From NCBI GenBank assembly GCA_035517695.1, contig DATIYI010000365.1, forward strand, positions 1 to 64,000: DNA of 64,000 nt, written 5' to 3'. Positions 1 through 9,378 of this stretch are shown here, piece after piece (position 1 is the first letter of the stretch; each line of letters begins with the position of its first letter). This DNA comes from DATFVJ01 sp035517695. GTDB lineage: Bacteria; Actinomycetota; Actinomycetes; Streptosporangiales; Streptosporangiaceae. Made by a program: the position numbers and the translations under genes. Under the pieces are notes generated by a model. That model was not told where the DNA came from. It was given only the letters and a program-made list of their open reading frames with translations, and searched no databases.

Positions 1-1057
1 GAGCTGGCCCGCCGGATGACCGTGTCGTCCTGCCACGCCGACCCGGCCCGCGCCCTGGTCCCGGTGCTGACCCGGATGCCCGCCGACGGCATCCCGCGCG
101 GCGACATCCTCGCCGACTCCGGCTACGTCCACCGCGACGCCGAGGCCTGGGCCATCCCGCTCCGCCAGGCCGGGGCCCAGCTCATCCAGGACCTGCACCC
201 ATCCGACCGCGGCCCCAAGGGCACCCACCACGGCGCCATCATCGCCAACGGCAACCTCTACTACCCGGTGACACCCCGCCCCCTGCTCCAGCCCGGCCCG
301 CTGGCCCGCGACCCACCCCGGCCGAAACCGCCGCGCACGACACCCAGGCCGCCGAGCTCGCCCGGCACAAGCCCGGCAGAATCACCGCCGACGACACCGA
401 CGGCTACCACCGGGTGATGCGTCCCGCGGTCATGGGCAAGATCCGCTGCCCCCTGCGCCCGGCCTCCATGACCTCCGACCGGCAACAGCCGCAGATCCTC
501 ACCCCGCCGGAGCACCCGCCGGACCGCTGCGACCGGCAGGCCCTCACCGTACCCCCGGAGATTGCCGCCAAGACCCGCCAGAAGCACGACTACCCATCGG
601 CAGCGCACCGGCGGTCCTACGCCCGGCGCACCGGCGCCGAGCGGACCTTCTCCACCACCAAGCCCCGCCAGCAACAACATCGCCCGCGGCTGGACCCGGC
701 TCGCTGATCGGCCTGGCACCGCTCACGCTCTGGCTCGCCTGCCTGATGGTCGCCCGCAACCAGCGCATCCTGACCGCTAGGGACGCCGCCAGCACGACAA
801 CGACCGCCGCGCCGCAGCCAGCCTCCCGCCCCGCACCCGCCACCGGCGCCGCAAGACCCCCACCAAGCTGGCCACCGCACGCACACCACCATGACCTTGC
901 CCACGAACCCACCCACACTGACCAGCACGACCCCCGACCCCAGGCCAGCCGGCCCTGCCCAGAACGCGCCCGCCAGGCCCGCCGCAACCCGGGAACCCGC
1001 CCACAGCGGTCGGCCACGCGGAACATGAGACCCAAACGTGAACATGGTCCCCATTAA
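1..1057 (+). pseudogene. degenerate DDE-type transposase
   Basis: Three successive reading frames together resemble an actinobacterial transposase. Positions 16-417 carry a catalytic-core-like stretch (ILADSGYVHRDAEAWAIPL). Positions 414-707 continue in a second frame with the typical GAERTFSTTK motif. From about 707 a third frame gives LAPLTLWLACLMVARNQRIL, the usual C-terminal part. At least two frameshifts separate these parts and the 5' end lies outside the window, so the gene cannot make an intact enzyme. The family (IS1182-like or related) is a guess from these motifs. It lies outside the integrated element that starts at 1077, so it marks an older insertion next to the tRNA target. Confidence 0.55.
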
Positions 1058-1076
1058 AACGTGAAGACCTCTTTGC

Positions 1077-1120
1077 GCGCCTGGCAGGATTCGAACCTGC
1101 GACCGGCTGCTTAGAAGGCA
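1077..1120. repeat. att site, left copy of 44-bp direct repeat
   Basis: This is identical over 44 bases to 30825-30868, which is the 3' half of the tRNA-Arg gene from the anticodon loop to the last acceptor-stem base. It lacks the 5' half, so it is not a functional tRNA. In a tRNA-targeted integration this is the original chromosomal 3' end displaced by the element. The base before it (c at 1076) differs from that before the right copy (t at 30824). Confidence 0.9.
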
Positions 1121-1237
1121 TTTTTGCTGTTCAATTCCGTTTCTGGCCAGAGACCTTCGTTGCGTATAATCGCAGCTAGAAGCCGTACAATCGAGGTCAA
1201 TCAATACCGTCCAATACCAGCCGCTGACGCTAGGTCC

Positions 1238-1259
1238 ACGGTCAAATGACGGTCAGATG
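1238..1259. repeat. candidate integrase arm-type sites, left end
   Basis: Two tandem 11-bp units, ACGGTCAAATG and ACGGTCAGATG, are followed by ATC. The same two units occur in the reverse order, in the same orientation and also followed by ATC, at the right end (30747-30768). Their place between att and the integrase gene, and their presence on both sides of the reconstituted attP, fit arm-type binding sites of a tyrosine recombinase. The function is inferred from position. Confidence 0.6.
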
Positions 1260-1274
1260 ATCAAGGTGGTGGTC

Positions 1275-2620
1275 ATGGGTTTCTCGCGTAAGCGCATTGG
1301 GCGAGACGGCAAGCCCGCTACACGGCCTACTACTCAGACATCCGCGGGCAGGAGCGGTCCGCGGGCACGTTCTCCAGCAAGAAGGCCTCGGACAAGGCCT
1401 GGCAGGACGAGGAGGCGAAGGTCAGGGCGGGCAAGCCCGGCAACCCGGGCCGGGGGAGGCAGAGCTTCGAGGACTACGTCCTGGGGGAGTGGCTTCCCCA
1501 TCATCTCCTGGAACCTGGCGTGCGCGGGGACTACGCCGGCCAGATCCGCCGGCACCTGATTCCTTTCTTCGGGCCAATGCCGATGCGCGACATCATGCCT
1601 GAGCAGGTTCGCCAGTGGGTAACCTACATGAAGAATAAGGGAGCGAAAGCGCGGACTATCGAGTACTGCAAGCGGTCGATCCTCAACGCGATTTTCTCCA
1701 CAGCCATGATGGACAACGTGACGGGGATCCACCCGTGCCACGGCGTGAAAGTACCCGCCGTTCCGCAGAAGCCGCGCTCCATCATCACTGCCGCTCAGTT
1801 CGACCGGCTGTACCGCGCGCTTCCGGACGCCAGCGCGCAGTTGCTCGTCGAGACCGACATCGAGAGCGGGCTGCGCTGGGGTGAGCTAACCGAGCTGCGG
1901 GTTCACGACCTGGACTTCGCTACCTGCATGCTGACCGTCACCCGCGCGGTGGTCGAGCTCCCCCCGGATGAGCACCCTGAAGGCGGCCGGTTCCTTGTCA
2001 AGGACTACCCGAAGGACAAGGAGTACCGGCGGTTCAAGCTCAGCCGGCAGATCACGGCCAAGATCCGCGCCCATGTCATGGCCATGGGCCTCAGGGACGA
2101 TGACCTCCTGTTCTTCTACCAGGCGCCTGGAGAATCCCGGACCCGGCAACGCAGCACAGTCAGCACGCTCCCGCTGGGCATAACCGAGCCCAACGAGAAG
2201 GGTTGCCAGTACCGACATGGCACTCTCACCGCCTATATAACGCCGGTAAATGCCGCTGTCAGCACTGCCGTGGTGCCTACGCGGACTACCGTGCCCGGCG
2301 ACGCGCCAGCGGGAAAGACCAGCCCCGCACACCGCGGACCCGCGATACAGACGGTCACATTCCAGCGGACTGGTTCCGCCACCAGGTATGGGGCCCGGCC
2401 CGCATGGCATGCGGGCTAGGCGGGGTTCGCATACATGACCTGCGGCACGCGCACGCCTCGTGGCTCCTGGCGGGCGGCGCGGACCTGCAGGTCGTCAAGG
2501 AACGTCTGGGGCATTCGAGCATCGCCACGACCGCCAAGTCTCTGCACCCTGCCAACCGCCGACGAGACGGCGCTGGATGCTCTCAGCCGTATCCGCAACC
2601 CTGTGGCGAGGACCGCGTGA
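1275..2620 (+). pseudogene. int: tyrosine recombinase (integrase), inactivated
   Basis: The gene starts MGFSRKRIGRDGK in one frame and shifts near 1315 to the frame ending at 2419. It shifts again near 2238, inside a zinc-ribbon-like insert (CRCQHCRGAY), and once more near 2550 before the natural TGA at 2620. The N-terminal arm- and core-binding regions and the catalytic domain are recognisable: the first Arg in SGLRWGEL, the HxxR motif in HDLRHAHAS and the His in LGHSS. The nucleophile Tyr expected just before LHTL is Ser (AKSLH). Three frameshifts plus the lost nucleophile mean it cannot recombine DNA. The position beside the att repeat identifies it as the integrase of the 1077-30868 element. 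Confidence 0.85.
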
Positions 2621-2874
2621 ATCCCGCACCCGGAAGGCGGCCCTGCATCCGCTGGCCTGGAGCCTGGTGTGGAGCGTCCCGGCTGGGCTGGTCGCTTCGA
2701 ATCCAATGGTTCACCAGGCCTCGCCGTCCGACCGGGCCTGAGCCAGTCCCGCTGAGCAGGTCGGCCGTCCGGCCGGCGCTGCCTCACGGGTGGCGGCATG
2801 GCCGTCCGCAGGGCCGAAGTGGCTGACTGCCGGGTTTGTGCACGGCGGAATCGTTGGGCTGCCCGCTGGGCAGA

Positions 2875-3469
2875 TCAGGCGGGGCTGGTGACGGCGTGCC
2901 GGATGTGGCCGATCTCTGAGCGGACCCGGATGGCCAGGGCGATCTCCATGATGCCGTAGATGATGAGCCAGATGCCGAGCACGATGGCCAGGGTGACCAG
3001 TGAGGGGCCGGGCCAGGAGATCACGATGAGCCCGGCGAGCACGCTGAGCGCGCCGATGAAGCCCATCCAGCCGCGGTGGGGCAGGTCGTGGTGGGCGATC
3101 GCGCCGTAGATCTGGGCGATGCTGTAGGCCACCCAGTAGATGCCGATGAGCAGGGCCAGCGCGACGACCGAGACGATGATGTGCCGGACCGCGTACAGCC
3201 CGACCACGATGCCGAGCAGCCCGAGGATCACGTTCCACACCCGCATCCCGCCGGACTCGTCGGCGGCGAACGCGTTCACGAACGAGAAGATGCCGGACAC
3301 GATCAGCTGGATGCCGAACAGGATGGCCAGAACGAGCACGGTCGGGCCGGGTCAGACCACCGCGGCCAGCCCGGCGGCCACCATGAGGATGCCGAAGAAC
3401 AGCAGCCAGCCCCAGTGCCGGCCGATCCGGCCGAGCTGATCGCCGATCTTTCTGGAGAGGAGTGGTCAT
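2875..3469 (-). pseudogene. HdeD-like (DUF308) membrane protein, broken
   Basis: The product would be a multi-pass membrane protein of the HdeD/DUF308 family, with paired hydrophobic helices such as LVLAILFGIQLIVSGIFSFV. The ATG at 3469 gives MTTPL, after which the frame shifts. The correct continuation (SRKIGDQLGRIGRHWGWLL) then meets TGA at 3352-3354, where the family has Trp before PGP. An open frame of 154 codons remains downstream from a GTG at 3339, lacking the first helices. One indel and one nonsense change make it a pseudogene; a shortened product from the internal GTG cannot be excluded. Confidence 0.7.
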
Positions 3470-3691
3470 CTGGGCCTCCCAGGTACCCAAAGCCTAAAGG
3501 TCAGATGACTCATGATCCGCTCCTGCGGGAGCCGCTGTCCATGTCCGGCCGGACAACGGTTTGGGAACCCGGGCGGTCGGCGCAGACAGCGCGGCCATGT
3601 GCCCGGGCGAGGGGTGCTCGGGGATGGGAAAGGCCGTGACCACGACCACAACGCTCATTCAGCTGCTCCCGTTCTGGGGCGAGCAACGTGG

Positions 3692-4882
3692 CTATCGCAG
3701 CGGTTTGAACGCGGCCCGCACCTCGGCCGTGAACAGCTCGGGTTCTTCCCAGGCAGCGAAGTGGCCACCCCTGGCTGCCTCGTGGAAGTAGGTGAGGCTG
3801 GGGTAGGACTTCTCGACCCAGCTGCGCGGGGCCCGGAAGATCTCGTCGGGAAACGTGGTGAAGCCGACTGGCAGCGAGACTTGCGGGGTCGGCTGCCCGG
3901 CCGCACGAGCTTGGGCTCGTCCTCCCTCCCAGTACGAGCGGGCGGCCGAGGCCCCGGTGCCGGTCAGCCAGTACAGCGTGATGTTGTCGAGGATGTGATC
4001 GCGGGTGAGGTTGCCTGTGGGCTGGTTGCCGGTAAACGCGCGGGAGATCTTGTAATAGCTATCGGTGTCGTGGTCGAGCATCCAGGCCGCCAGCGCGACC
4101 GGTGAGTCCAGCAGGGCGTAGCCGATTGTCTGCGGTCGCGTGGCCTGCTCCAGGAAGTAGCCGAAGCCGCTGGTCCTGAAGGTATTGACGGCGGCGAGCG
4201 CGGCGCGTTCGGCCTCGGAGTCTGCGGGCAGGCCGCTGACGCTGCCCAGCGCCTGTCTGAGGAGATTCAGGTGGATGCCGGCCAGCCCTTCTGGCGCCAG
4301 GCCGCCCATGGTGTCGGTGACGGCGGCGCCCTGGTCACCGCCCTGGGCGACGTAGCGGGTGTAGCCGAGGCGGTGCATCAGCTTGGCCCAGGCGCGTGCG
4401 ATGCGGCCGGGGTCCCAGCCGGTCTCGGCTGGCCCGGCCGAAAAGCCATAGCCCGGCAGCGACGGGATAACCAGGTCGAACGCATCCCCGGGGTGCCCGC
4501 CGTGCGCGGGCGGGTCGGTCAGCGGGCCGATGACCTCCAGCATCTCGATCACCGACCCGGGCCAGCCGTGGGTGATGATCAGCGGCAGCGCGTCCTCGTG
4601 CGGCGACTTGACGTGGATGAAGTGGATATCGAGGCCGTCGATCTCGGTCGTGAACTGGGGCAGCGAGTTCAATCTCGCCTCGCACGCACGCCAGTCGTAG
4701 TCACTGCCCCAGTAGGTGACCAGGGCCTGGATGGTCGCCAGCTGCACACCCTGCGACCGGTCGGTGACCAGCTCCTTGAGCGGCCAGCGCGCCGCGGCGA
4801 TACGCCGCCGCAGGTCGGCCAGGTCCTCCTCCGGCACGTGGACCTCGAACCGGCGGACGCCGAGATCGGTTGCGGTCGTCAT
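3692..4882 (-). CDS. epoxide hydrolase, EHN-type alpha/beta hydrolase
   Basis: A 396-residue protein of the microsomal-type epoxide hydrolase family. It has the N-terminal EHN domain (about residues 1-110, including RWPLKELVTD) followed by an alpha/beta-hydrolase fold. The oxyanion-hole motif HGWPGS, the nucleophile Asp in GGDQGA and a C-terminal His in GGHFAAWEEP are all present. The family opens epoxides to diols through an ester intermediate. The ATG at 4882 is preceded by AGGAGGG at good spacing. The length is normal and I see no lesion. It lies upstream of nothing co-directional except distant remnants, so it is probably transcribed alone or with the cupin gene behind it. The substrate cannot be told from sequence. 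Confidence 0.88.
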   Translation of the reverse strand: MTTATDLGVRRFEVHVPEEDLADLRRRIAAARWPLKELVTDRSQGVQLATIQALVTYWGSDYDWRACEARLNSLPQFTTEIDGLDIHFIHVKSPHEDALPLIITHGWPGSVIEMLEVIGPLTDPPAHGGHPGDAFDLVIPSLPGYGFSAGPAETGWDPGRIARAWAKLMHRLGYTRYVAQGGDQGAAVTDTMGGLAPEGLAGIHLNLLRQALGSVSGLPADSEAERAALAAVNTFRTSGFGYFLEQATRPQTIGYALLDSPVALAAWMLDHDTDSYYKISRAFTGNQPTGNLTRDHILDNITLYWLTGTGASAARSYWEGGRAQARAAGQPTPQVSLPVGFTTFPDEIFRAPRSWVEKSYPSLTYFHEAARGGHFAAWEEPELFTAEVRAAFKPLR

Positions 4883-4960
4883 AGTGCCCTCCTGTTAGAT
4901 CCATTGCTTCTTCTGCCAGCCGGGGCGAGGAAGGACCGTGGCACCGGAGGCTGGGGCTTA

Positions 4961-5338
4961 CTATTCGACGACCTCGAGGAGCGGCTTGCCTTTCTCAACG
5001 ACGTACGTAGCCATTTCAATCGTGATGCCGTCGCCAACGTTGCGCACCGAGTGAATGACACCAGTCGGCACGGTCAGCGCATCCCAGGCATTGCACACCC
5101 TGGTCGGCTGGCCATCGACCTGGTACTCCAGTGACCCCTGCAGGACGCAAATGATCTCCTCGCCATGGTGGTAATGCCTGATCGGCGGCGAGTCCGGGGT
5201 GATCTCGACACGTGTCTGGACGACCTCGCGCCCGGGAACACTGAGATCCTGTTGCTGCAGATTGGTGCGCCACAGTCCAGGTGCTGCCTCCACCGCTGTT
5301 TCGCTCACACCAGCAGGCCTGTTATCAGTCGCGCTCAT
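4961..5338 (-). CDS. cupin-domain protein
   Basis: A 125-residue small single-domain cupin. The first cupin motif appears as IRHYHHGEEIICVLQGSLEY and the second as PTGVIHSVRNVGDG, giving the usual His/His/Glu and His metal-ligand set. Such proteins are dioxygenases, isomerases or sensors; nothing here picks one. I place the start at ATG 5338 because a strong AAGGAGG lies just upstream. A longer in-frame reading to 5923 runs through the decayed hydrolase behind it and is not the gene. It is 78 bp upstream of the epoxide hydrolase on the same strand, so the two may be cotranscribed. Confidence 0.8.
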   Translation of the reverse strand: MSATDNRPAGVSETAVEAAPGLWRTNLQQQDLSVPGREVVQTRVEITPDSPPIRHYHHGEEIICVLQGSLEYQVDGQPTRVCNAWDALTVPTGVIHSVRNVGDGITIEMATYVVEKGKPLLEVVE

Positions 5339-5370
5339 CGCGACCTCCTTAGACTGGTTTACCGTTCTTG

Positions 5371-5836
5371 TCAGGGCCAGGTGCCGGTGATCGAGCCGAG
5401 GACGGCCGCGACGTACTTCGTCGGCTCTTCTTCCAGACGAAGTACGTCGGTCCGCCGGTGCCCACGGTCGCGCTGGCGATCCGCTCGGGATGTGCGGCCG
5501 CCGCGAACAGGCGGCCGCGGTTCCGACATCCGGCGCGACCACGTGTGGCGTGCCCACCTCCGCCTCGGCGATGAGCTGGGACAGAAACTCGCCCATCGCT
5601 CGCGGTGCCAGGAAGTTCTCCCTGCGCTCGGATGCACCGGAACCCGGTAGATCAACGGCGAAGGGGCGGGCGTGCCCGGACAGCGGCGCCCGCATGGGCG
5701 CGAACGCGTACACGCTCTCCGGCCACGGGCTGGTCAACAGGACCGTCGGCTCGTGCGAGCCACCGCTGTCGGCGTACCGGACCCGGAGTCCGCCGATAGT
5801 CCGGAAGCCGGCCTGCAGGGTCGCTGCCGTTGCCAT
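5371..5836 (-). pseudogene. alpha/beta hydrolase, copy 1, internal deletion
   Basis: From ATG 5836 the protein closely matches the intact hydrolase at 17720-18556 (LLTSPWPESVYAFAP, FAVDLPGSGASERRENFLAPRAMGE, PHVVAPDVGTAA). After about 125 residues the middle of the protein, including the lid and the acid residue region, is missing. The sequence then resumes at the last 20 residues (EEEPTKYVAAVLGSITGTWP) in a shifted frame. A perfect 13-bp inverted repeat, 5410-5422 and 5436-5448, sits close to the deletion junction. The remnant cannot form a catalytic triad. It is one of three copies of this family in the element. Confidence 0.8.
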
Positions 5837-6307
5837 GCAGCAATCCTTCACAATCGGCTCATCCTTCGAACCCGCGAACACCCTGGCCAGGTCCCTGGTC
5901 GTCCGACCCAGCGGCGCTGCCATCCCTGCCGCGGCCGGAAGAGACGTTCAGCCCACGGGCACGGCCGATGTCGTGAACGCCGATGTGCATGCGGGCTGGA
6001 TGTCTGATCCTTCCGGCGTTAGCCGTCCGCGCCGGGCAAGGGCGGGCCCGCAACCGGGCCGCCCGGGCAGGCTAGATGTTTTGCGCAGCAAAAGATCTCT
6101 GACTGGCCGGATCAGCGGCCGGTTGCGGGACCAACCGCGCGGCGCAGGCTAACAACGCCGGAAGGGCCAGCAGCGCACTATCAGCACATGCACGAGCGTT
6201 TACTCACCACCGTTGCCACATGGCGATCATGAGGTCGGACAGACTCTTCAAGCCCTAGCCCTGCGGGCCACTTCGCCCGGCGACGCGCCATCCCGGCGGC
6301 CGCGATA
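5837..6307. other. non-coding stretch
   Basis: I find no supported gene in these 471 bases. The part next to 5837 resembles the DNA upstream of the intact paralogue at 18556 (shared words such as cctggccag and ccctggtc), so the duplication that made the hydrolase copies probably included flanking DNA. Confidence 0.4.
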
Positions 6308-6769
6308 TCAGTGCCCGGTGCGCATGTGGCCGTCGTGCTGGGTGTGGCCAGTGAGCCAGCGCGCCAGCGTAACGATCTGTACCACCAGCGCGATGCAGGA
6401 GCCTGCGATGGCGACGATCAGCAGTACCCGCACCGCTGTTGACCAGCCAGATGACAGGTCAAACGGGAACACCTGCCAGATCCGTATCGCCGCGGCCAGC
6501 CCGATCCCGGTGGTGGCCAGGTCGCCGAGCGATTTCAGCCACGGCGGATCGTAGGCCAGGTACACGAGGTTGGCGGCGATCCCCGCCGCCAGGCAGAGGT
6601 TGACCAGCCACAGCACCTGGGTGGTGTCGCTGGTGAGGAACGGTATCGCCTGCCACCCGGGCGAGCCGTTGAGGATGACCAGCAGCGCCGTGCTGAACAC
6701 GATGGCCAGGCCGTACCCAGCCCGCCGCGCGCCCGCGGATGGACGGCGGGCCGGTTGCGTGCGTGCCAT
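6308..6769 (-). CDS. hypothetical four-helix membrane protein
   Basis: A 153-residue protein with a basic N-terminus (about 18 residues) followed by about four hydrophobic segments, including YGLAIVFSTALLVILNG and VLLIVAIAGSCIALVVQIV. It ends in a His-rich tail (GHTQHDGHMRTGH). The ATG at 6769 follows GGGAGG. I recognise no family; it looks like a small integral membrane protein. The frame is intact and the codon use is like its neighbours. Its partners are unknown. Confidence 0.65.
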   Translation of the reverse strand: MARTQPARRPSAGARRAGYGLAIVFSTALLVILNGSPGWQAIPFLTSDTTQVLWLVNLCLAAGIAANLVYLAYDPPWLKSLGDLATTGIGLAAAIRIWQVFPFDLSSGWSTAVRVLLIVAIAGSCIALVVQIVTLARWLTGHTQHDGHMRTGH

Positions 6770-7040
6770 GGCGGCCTCCCTCGCATCTGTAACCTGCTAC
6801 GACGGTAGGCCGGGGCCCGGCCGCAGGGCAGAGGCCGAGGTCACTGTGCCCCGGCGAATGGTCCCGCTGGCTCGCTGAGGCGCCGGCGCTCACCACGCTG
6901 GATGGCAGCATCGGCGCCGCTGATGCGGGAGCCAGGATGGCGGCTGGCGAACAGCTGCCGGGTAGCTGAAGACCGCGCTGCCCACCCGGCTGGCGCCGCC
7001 CAGCAACGGTGGCCCGGGAAACCCCGGTGCAGGACGGCCG

Positions 7041-7682
7041 TCAGGCGGCCGGTCCGCCGCGCGGCGGACCGCCGGTGAGCCATTGCGCGTAGGACTGAGA
7101 GTCATCGATGCCCAGTTCCACGCCACTGGGCAGGGCCTGCGCGAACACGAGTGCGGCGGCGGCCTCGAGTTCCGTACGCAATCCGCCGGCGGGGCCGGTC
7201 GCCTCAAACCCCAGCGTCCACCAGTCCCGGCCATCCGCGTGGACCTCGGTGAGCTCCACGTCGCACCTCGCCTCTTCGCCCAGCCCCGCATGGCGTGCCC
7301 CGGCCTGCCCGCTGGCTGCCGGGAACCGGTGGATCAGCTTGCGCACCGGACACCAGCCCGGCGCGTCATCGGCGGGCTGGCCACAGGGGAAGGACCACTT
7401 GTCCCACCACTCCAGGCGGCCGCGGACCCGCCCCGCCACTTCCAGGGTCCCAGGGCTGCCCTGGTACACCTTCACCTCCAGCGCTGCGCCGTGGCGGAGC
7501 TTGACCGACAGCCCGGCCAGCTGCGGATCGACCAGATAGGTGTCCACGCGAGATTCCACCCCGGTCGGGAACCGTGCGAACCACCGGGTCACCGCGGCCT
7601 CCAGCTGGCCGGGCCGGACCCAGCGCACCTCCAGGCTGCGCACCCGCTCGGTGACCGGAATCTGCGACCTTGCGGCCGTCAT
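7041..7682 (-). CDS. uncharacterised protein, CYTH-like
   Basis: A 213-residue soluble protein. The N-terminal segment (LEVRWVRPG), then RVDTYLVDP, SVKLRHGAALEVKVY and WWDKWSF, recall the alternating charged strands of CYTH/triphosphate-tunnel proteins, but the match is by eye only. I choose ATG 7682 because GGGGAG lies about ten bases upstream; the open frame continues to 7796 without support. It has no signal peptide or membrane segment. It lies in the enzyme-rich cargo region and neighbouring genes give no hint of function. Confidence 0.55.
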   Translation of the reverse strand: MTAARSQIPVTERVRSLEVRWVRPGQLEAAVTRWFARFPTGVESRVDTYLVDPQLAGLSVKLRHGAALEVKVYQGSPGTLEVAGRVRGRLEWWDKWSFPCGQPADDAPGWCPVRKLIHRFPAASGQAGARHAGLGEEARCDVELTEVHADGRDWWTLGFEATGPAGGLRTELEAAAALVFAQALPSGVELGIDDSQSYAQWLTGGPPRGGPAA

Positions 7683-7839
7683 TGTTCTCTGCTCCCCCGC
7701 TACCGGCCGGCCCGGGCGGCTCCTCGCCAGCCTGGGCTGCCGCCCGGTGTCGGCATCACCATCGGCCCCCGACACGCCGACCTGCTCACCTGGCAAGAGC
7801 TGTCACCGTGCGCACAATGAGAACCGCCGACCCGATCAG

Positions 7840-7927
7840 GGTAGTCAGGCGCCCGCTTGTGTATCTCCTCGCTGATCTTGACCGGTGTCTGCGGGTCGTG
7901 CCGACCGGCGATCACAAGGGTGGGGCA
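7840..7927 (-). pseudogene. alpha/beta hydrolase C-terminal fragment
   Basis: About 30 codons read CPTLVIAGRHDPQTPVKISE and onward, the acid-residue strand typical of proline iminopeptidase and lactonase-type alpha/beta hydrolases. No frame extends it on either side, so it is a relic. The rest of the 7683-8024 interval shows no supported gene. Confidence 0.5.
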
Positions 7928-8024
7928 GTGAAGGTCGCGTGCCTGGCTCCACGGGCGCGCTCATCACCTACCCCAATTGGTGGGACGGCCAGATCGCCCA
8001 GTATCGAGTGAGACGGGCTGACCG

Positions 8025-8519
8025 CTAAGCGGCCGGCGCCGGGCGGCTGGCCGCGATGGCGGAAACATCACGGGACCAGTTCTCGATCGCCGCCCAGTCG
8101 CGCAGGTCCCGCCGGGTGGCCTGGCGGCGCTTCGGCGGGTCGGCGCCCCCGAAGACCGTCTTGGCCACCGGCGTCAGCCAGCTTCTCTTGGCCAGGGCCC
8201 GGTCAAGCTGGCTGCGCGACCGCTGCCACGCCTCCTCCTCCTCTGGGGACCTGGGTCCCATGCCGAATACCGCCACCGGTACGCCTTCGAGCTCGCCGCG
8301 GTGGCGCCTGAGGAAGCGGTGGGCGTCACGATGCCACCGCCCCGAATAGATCGGCGCGCCGAGTACGATGCACCCCCATCGGGAAACGGGCTCACGGACG
8401 CCGCGGGCGCGCCGGAGATCGACGGTGTCCCCGGCCTTGCACAGGGCTTCAGCGATGGCCTGTGCCACCTGCTCGGTCGACCCGGCTTTGGTGGCGAATG
8501 CCACCAGGATGTCACTCAC
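8025..8519 (-). CDS. flavodoxin-domain protein
   Basis: A 164-residue protein of the flavodoxin/HemG-like group. The phosphate-binding loop of the FMN site is ATKAGSTEQVA near the N-terminus. IVLGAPIYSGRWHRDAHRFL and VAVFGMGPRSPEE match the later FMN loops of protoporphyrinogen-oxidase-like flavodoxins. The GTG at 8519 is preceded by GGGAGG; the open frame upstream to 8768 has no support. It probably carries electrons in a redox reaction in the cytoplasm, but the partner is not evident. HemG-like flavodoxins in actinobacteria are often not involved in haem synthesis, so I give no symbol. Confidence 0.75.
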   Translation of the reverse strand: MSDILVAFATKAGSTEQVAQAIAEALCKAGDTVDLRRARGVREPVSRWGCIVLGAPIYSGRWHRDAHRFLRRHRGELEGVPVAVFGMGPRSPEEEEAWQRSRSQLDRALAKRSWLTPVAKTVFGGADPPKRRQATRRDLRDWAAIENWSRDVSAIAASRPAPAA

Positions 8520-8817
8520 AGCGACCTCCCGGCTGCAACCATAGGGCTGGCGTAAACGGGCCTGTGCCGGCCTTACCCCTGCCCCGGACCTGTTCCATGT
8601 CCAGGATGGCTTGCCTTCGGGCATCCACCAGAGCCGAAAGTCCCGCGCCGTCCGGCGTCCGCGGCGGTGAATGCCCAACCGCTGAGCGCCCTGCCCGTAA
8701 CGTGCGCGGCCACACGCTGGTAAACCACAATCACTTACAGGCACTACCACGGGCCTCTCACCTGCCAAGACAGGGGTCAGTCAGGGCATCTCGGTCACGA
8801 TATTCGCAGGCAGGGGA

Positions 8818-9315
8818 TCAGCCGGATTGGCTGGTCACCTTGACCAGGAACAGCCACGCGCTGACCACGCCGCCGAGAAGGCTCGCCACCGCGGCGGGGA
8901 TCAGCCAGTACAAGCCGCCACCGGCCTTCAGCAGCAGGGTGAGCCCGGCCACCGCGACGAGCACGGCGGTGACCGTGTTGGGGGAGTACCGTTCGACGAA
9001 GCGGGCCGCGCCCGGATCGGTGGCGTGCCCGGCTCGCCGGTCCAGGATGAACAGGGCCACACCGGAGACTGCGGCCAGGGCCAGCAGTTCCCAGCCGAGG
9101 GCTGCCGGTGGCTGCGGGGCCACCAGCAAGACCGCGATGAGCGCTGAGGTCATGAACAGCACCAGAGTCTCAGCGGCGCGGGAGCTTAGGCGGCGCGAGG
9201 CGGCCAGCACGTCACCCTTGACCGACAGCGCCACGAAAAGCAGGCCGGTCAGCGCGCCGGCAACGGCAGCGAGGGCCTCGCCGAAGCCGGCCCACATCGC
9301 GGTCGAGTACCCCAT
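8818..9315 (-). CDS. hypothetical membrane protein
   Basis: A 165-residue protein with about five hydrophobic helices (ALAAVAGALTGLLFVALSV, ETLVLFMTSALIAVLLVA, LLALAAVSGVALFIL, TVTAVLVAVAGLTLLL, LIPAAVASLLGGVVSAWLFL). The ATG at 9315 follows GGGAGG. The pattern is common in actinobacterial conserved membrane proteins without known function. The frame is intact. The 298 bases upstream towards 8520 hold nothing I recognise. Confidence 0.65.
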   Translation of the reverse strand: MGYSTAMWAGFGEALAAVAGALTGLLFVALSVKGDVLAASRRLSSRAAETLVLFMTSALIAVLLVAPQPPAALGWELLALAAVSGVALFILDRRAGHATDPGAARFVERYSPNTVTAVLVAVAGLTLLLKAGGGLYWLIPAAVASLLGGVVSAWLFLVKVTSQSG

Positions 9316-9378
9316 GGACGGCCTCCCAGGCCCCGGCTCAGCAGATGAGCCGATTCAATCAGCGACCGGTGAGCAGCC

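Noticed and set aside
1077..1140. Possible second tRNA gene
   Set aside because: Only the 3' half matches tRNA-Arg; no 5' acceptor or D-arm follows, so it is an att copy.
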